This document shows positions 59,549-64,000 of a stretch of 64,000 nucleotides of DNA, in pieces. The stretch's first letter is position 1; each line of letters starts with the position of its first letter. Made by a program: the position numbers and the translations under genes. Source of the stretch: Megascapheus bottae (taxonomy: Eukaryota; Chordata; Mammalia; Rodentia; Geomyidae); contig JANJXV010000004.1 of NCBI GenBank assembly GCA_024803745.1, forward strand, positions 48,377,358-48,441,357. The letters are read 5' to 3'. The notes beneath the pieces are model-generated. The model did no database searches, was not told where the DNA came from, and worked only from the letters and a program-made list of their open reading frames with translations.

Positions 59549-59684
59549 AGGCAGTCCTAAGGCTTGAACTCAGCCCTCTACCACTTGAGCCACAGATTTT
59601 CTGAGTACACAGTACAAAGGCTTTGAACTCAGGGCTTTATACATGCTAGGCAGACACTCTACTAGTAGGCCACACTCCAGGCTA
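59549..59684 (-). mobile_element. ID-like/Geo dimeric SINE, internally deleted
   Basis: GGCAGTCCTAAGGCTTGAAC TCAGCCCTCTACCACTTGAG CCACAG ... GGCTTTGAACTCAGGGCTTT ATACATGCTAGGCAGACACT C. Both halves present but shortened. Confidence 0.75.
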
Positions 59685-62600
59685 CATCAAAACAGCTTTT
59701 GATCTGCTATTCCTTTTGTATTTACTGTTTTTTTTAGCTCTCCTTAGCTTATCCAAGCCTGATGAGTAAACTCTATGTCAGGCATTCAAAGCTGTGGCAT
59801 CTAGTGCTTCCTTGCCCACTAAAATTTTCTATACTTGAAGCACAGGGGAGACAAAGCCATCCCTGCAGCATAAGCTTTACAGCTTGGTCACCCTCTGCAG
59901 TTGCCCTCTCTTGTACTGGGAATGCTAGACTCATCATTCTCTTTCCTTATTTTCCGTATTTTGAGGTTCATCCAATTGAAATGTCATTTCCTTGACAATG
60001 ACTTCCTTGATCTCTGATTGCTTTGTTTGGAATAACTCATTGATGCTCTCCAATTTTATGCCATTTTCTCTTTTTTGTATTGTTACTTTTGTTCATAGTT
60101 TCTTCCTAAGATAGACTAGGTCCATATAGGTATATTTTTCCTAGACAAAAATGTCTTCAACATTTATATTTTGTCTTAGACATCTGACAGGACATTTTGT
60201 CCTGTTAAAAATTAAGGCAGGGATTGTTTGGGGAGAAGCATATATATATATATATATATATATACATACATAGATACATATATATATACATACATATATA
60301 TATCACAATGTCTACATATACTTCATTTAGTAATTAGATTTCTGTGATATAATAAAAGGCAAGCTCTTCAGAAAGAATGAACCAAGAAAACACTTGTTTA
60401 AAGTATTAAAGAAAAGTGTTCATCTATTTGTGGCTAAATGGAGTGATGGGATTAATGAATTTCAAGCCAGTATTTTACTTCCCCCCCCTCAAGGCTTTTT
60501 TACAGTTTTTAGAAGAGTCAATTTTTGTCAGATGTAAACCCAGTTATAGCCGATCTAAATTGGTAACCGTGATCCTCACGCAAACAAAAGCACTCTAGTG
60601 AGAGAAGAATTAAACTTCATTTTACAAAAGTGCATAGAATACTGACTCTGAGATGATAATTATGTAATGAAAGCAGTTTCTTATTTCAAGTAGCTCAAAT
60701 CTATCAGCTCAAGATTCATGACATAAGGTAAGTAAAGGAAGATTTTCTTGGGATTTGTGTGCCTTTACTGATTCAGAATCATGACTCTCTCTATATATTA
60801 AACTTTCATTTACTGTTCAGGATATTATAGAAGTAGTTATTTAGATTTTAATGATTTTTTTTCAATTATGTTACAAATAGAAACCTTGGGAAATGAGTCT
60901 ATTACAATTTCAGCTTTGTCTTAGGCTACTATGGGCCTTGACATATTTAATTACTTTCACAGGGCAATGCAAGACTAGAAGATCCAGGCATAAATAGCCT
61001 TCATCATATATCTTCACAACTCAGTTCATTCTATCATGTAATTTTTAGTGAAGCAAAAGTGCAAAATCTGAAAAATCCAGCAGTCTAAACTTGCCTGAGT
61101 GTACTACAGAACACTCATTCATTTTTAATTTCTGCCTTAAAAGACAGTTTGGTGATTTATATTTATGTTTTGACTGGTTTTGATGATGATTGTTGACTGA
61201 GTCCTATGTTCTAAATTCACTAGAGTGCTATGGATGTCACAGAATGGGGATAAAAAGGCTCACTGATTTATCCATCCTTGATTTTCTATTCTTTAGGTAA
61301 GAATCTGAAACCTTGAATGATTAATTTCTCAACACTAATCAATTACTATACTGGAAAGTAGATCTTTACCTTCATAGTTTAGTGATTAGTTTGCCTTGTG
61401 TATATAAAATGTCTTAAAAATTCCAGTTATTTGGTGTCATAAAAATGACTTGAGGTAAAGATTAGTCTTTAACAGATTGAGAATGGGATGTCCAGCTGAT
61501 TTTTATTAACACAAACGTTTTTTTAAAGGTTTCTCTTTATAGTTTTCTCTGAAGGTAATTTTCCCTTCCATCTTCTTTACATCATGTCTAGTGTCTTTTT
61601 ACCTTTATCTGATGTGAATCCAAGCTGATATACCTGCCCACCCCTACATCATATTAACTCTGTCTCCATCACTGAACATCTTTTTTCTAGCATCAGTGTT
61701 ATATCTTCAGAGAACTTCTGCAGGTTACTTATGAAAGGTTCCATATGTGCTGGGCAGCCATCACCAAGTGGCCCTTCAAGTGCTTTGTGCAAAATGATTG
61801 CTTGCTACCTCCTGGGGTCATCACCATTTTAATTAGCATAGGAAGGATGAAGGGTTAAGAAATTTCCACTCTGGTTGCCACTAGTGGCAGATGTACATAG
61901 TGTTTCTAGACAGACAGAAAAATCTTATGTCTACTTTTAGGTGGAAAGTCTATACTTACGGGATTGCCAATATTTCGTTCTCAGGAAAACACCAATCGAT
62001 TTGCTATTTTAATAGGCCAAAATAGCCCATCTTCTCCACCCCTGTCTGGTGGGAACATGATCATAATGCATTTCTAAGCCAGGTAGGAGAAAATACTGGG
62101 CTACTATGATATTGGATTTTTTTTAAGGTTAGAGTTGCTTTATCTTGCAGGTGAAAAGGTAATTGTGTTTGCAGTGATTGTTACTCTTTGGCCTGTGAAC
62201 CCTTTTCTCTCTATTTAATTTCTGGAAAAGAGGCATTTGCTTGTAAAGTGTTTTCAATTTCATTATGAAATAATAAGGAATTTAAAGCAAGTTTGATTAA
62301 ATTATGGCCATTCAGAGAGAGAAAAATGTTCAATGACAAATTTAGTGTTGTACAATTGTACTTGTCAATTAGCAATAATAAAATCATGGCGGGAACAGAA
62401 CTTTGAGTAGCCTTAGCTAGCTTCCAGACGAATCCTTTGAAATGAATTTGGAATTCATTTGGCCATCTAAAAACAAAACCAAATTTCACCAAGTAATAGT
62501 GTTGTTTAATGATAACATGAAAAAAGAATGAGAAGGTACATGAAATAGAAAATACAGATGGCCCTTTAGTTTATATCTGAACAAAGTAATAGCTCAGAAT

Positions 62601-62714
62601 TAATTTATCTTGATTCAAATGAAATTTTTAAGGGGAAAAAAACAAAGAATAGTTGTCACATATAGGACGCATGAGAAGAATTTAAACTCATGCCAGATTA
62701 GCCAATTTGCAGGT
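59685..62714. other. FUT9 intron, mostly unique
   Basis: No gene. An (AT)n microsatellite with ATACATAC interruptions lies at 60236-60303. The segment 61640-62060 is less AT-rich and non-repetitive, but I see no coding signature in it. Confidence 0.5.
60236..60303. repeat. (AT)n microsatellite
   Basis: About 13 AT units, then ACATACATAG and further ATATAT runs. Confidence 0.9.
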
Positions 62715-63655
62715 ATTTTTTTCAGATAGTACATTGTAATTAATAGAAGGGTTACATTATATTTGCCAGATAGAAGGTGCATTATGTCACAAACATTGAT
62801 GTCCTTTCTCACGTTTTGGTCCCAATTTCCCTCCCCCACCCCACTGCTCATCTTGTTTCCCCCCCTTCCCTATCCTATTTCAAATAACCACATAAACATA
62901 TGCACATTATATCAGATAACAAGATAAAACATTGTAACAATATGAGATAACCAAGGACAGCAAAAGAGATGAGAGATAACAGTACATTAAGGACAACAAT
63001 CACACATTATATGACTTTTGTTTCTATATCCTGGAGGTCCTTTCATTTAGTGTCATCCTATGGTATTATGTATCTAGGTTTTGTTCTACTGGAAATCTCT
63101 GCTAGGAGAGCCCAAGGTTTCTACTGATTATGACAAATGAGGGAAACCATTGAGCCTATGTTCCTTTGAGTCTGGCTTACTTCACTTAATATAATTTTTT
63201 TTAGTCTTTCCATTTCCTCACAAATGGGGCAATGTCATTCTTTCTGACAGCAGCATAGAATTCCATTGTGTACAAATACCACATCTTGTTGATCCACTCA
63301 TCAACTGAGGGGCACCTGGGTTGGTTCCATATCTTTGCTATGGTAAATAGTGTTGCAATGAACATTGTTATGCTAGTGGATTTAGTATGTCCTTGTTTCT
63401 GGACAAGTGGGTAAATGCTAAGTAGTGGAATTGCTGGGTCATAGGGGAATGCTATGTTTAGTCTTTGATAAAATGCCATACTGCTTTCCATAGTGGTTGG
63501 ATGCATTTGCACTCCCACCAACAGTGTAGCAGTGATCTCTCCTGGCCACATCCCTGCCAGCATCTGTTGTTATTAGATTTCCTGATCATGGCCATTCTAA
63601 CTGGAGTGAGGTGGGTTCTTAGAGTTGTTTTGATTTGCATTTCTTTTTAACCCAC
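62715..63655 (-). mobile_element. young L1, 3' portion of a 5'-inverted copy
   Basis: The longest minus-strand member of the young L1 family: 3' UTR (AACATTGATGTCCTTTCTCA, CCCTATCCTATTTCAAATAA), then ORF2 C-terminus read on the minus strand. Translations in two frames give WNQPRCPSVDEWINKMWYLY, AFPYDPAIPLLSIYP and CWQGCGQERSLLHCWWECK. Frames are shifted near 63470-63560, so it is not functional. Confidence 0.9.
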
Positions 63656-64000
63656 AGACCTTGGCCACCTAATCTTTGATAAGGGATCCAAAAAAATAGA
63701 ATGGAAGAAAGACAGCCTCTTTAACAAGTGGTGCTGGCAGAACTGGTTAAGCACCAGCAGAAAACTAAAGTTGGATCCTTCTTTGTCACCCTGCACCAGG
63801 ATTAAAGGATCAAAGACCTCAAGGTAAAAGCAGATACACTGAAAACTTTACAAGAAGGAATAGGAGATACACTACACTAGGTCTCCTTGGCACAGGTTAA
63901 AAGTTTCTTAATAAGGACCCAGAAGCACAACAAATCAGAGAAAGTATGGATAAGTGGGACTGCATTAAAATACAGAACTTCTGTATGGCTAAGGGCATAG
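63656..64000 (+). mobile_element. young L1, inverted 5' portion (continues past the window)
   Basis: From ACCCACAGACCTTGGCCACC the sequence is ORF2 in the plus orientation: AATCTTTGATAAGGGATCC, AAGACAGCCTCTTTAACAAG TGGTGCTGGC, GGATTAAAGGATCAAAGACC TCAAGG, GGACTGCATTAAAATACAGA ACTTCTGTATGGC. It directly abuts the minus-oriented part of an L1, as in a twin-primed insertion, and runs off the window end. Confidence 0.88.

Noticed and set aside
1..64000. CRISPR arrays, operons, plasmid or phage features
   Set aside because: No regularly spaced direct repeats with unique spacers and no ribosome-binding-site-led gene clusters. The SINE, L1 and splice-site content shows a mammalian chromosome.

Overview
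The window is mammalian nuclear DNA, almost certainly from a rodent. It is AT-rich, has no operon-like packing, and is full of degraded SINEs, L1 3' ends, LTRs and microsatellites. The only intact protein-coding gene I can support is FUT9 (alpha-1,3-fucosyltransferase 9), a complete 359-codon single-exon CDS on the minus strand at 14055-15134, preceded by a splice acceptor at about 15143. The most abundant SINE is a dimer. Its left half resembles the rodent ID element (tRNA-Ala derived). Its right half reads ...GTGGCTCAAGTGGTAGAGC...CAGGACTGGC-polyA. This matches my recollection of the IDL-Geo SINE of Geomyoidea (kangaroo rats, pocket mice, pocket gophers), so I infer a heteromyid or geomyid source. 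That lineage call is an inference from repeat content.

Layout. Positions 1-14054 lie 3' of the FUT9 stop codon and are probably its long 3' UTR plus downstream DNA. They hold only old repeats (MIR, MER5A-like), one composite SINE and microsatellites, and no recognisable lineage-specific L1. Positions 14055-15142 are the FUT9 terminal exon (coding part plus 8 nt of 5' UTR). Positions 15143-64000 would be the intron upstream of that exon on the minus strand. This part is crowded with ID-like/Geo dimeric SINEs (about equal on both strands), 7SL/B1-like plus Geo composite SINEs, at least seven 5'-truncated copies of one young L1 3'-end family, older L1 and ERVL/MaLR LTR fragments, and nested insertions.

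The most complete mobile element is a 3.4-kb gammaretrovirus-like endogenous retrovirus on the minus strand (38714-42135). It has two LTRs, a 5-bp target duplication (AAATG), a tRNA primer site, a broken gag, the start of a protease, and the end of an integrase; the rest of pol and all recognisable env are missing. It lies in the same orientation as FUT9.

No prokaryotic system, CRISPR array, rRNA or functional tRNA gene was seen. I did not find a new functional system. The observations most worth checking are structural: SINE families sharing one 3' module, two SINEs in one reused target site, a twin-primed L1, a GA tract against the FUT9 acceptor, the sense-oriented ERV, and an unidentified coding-like fragment near 59.5 kb.
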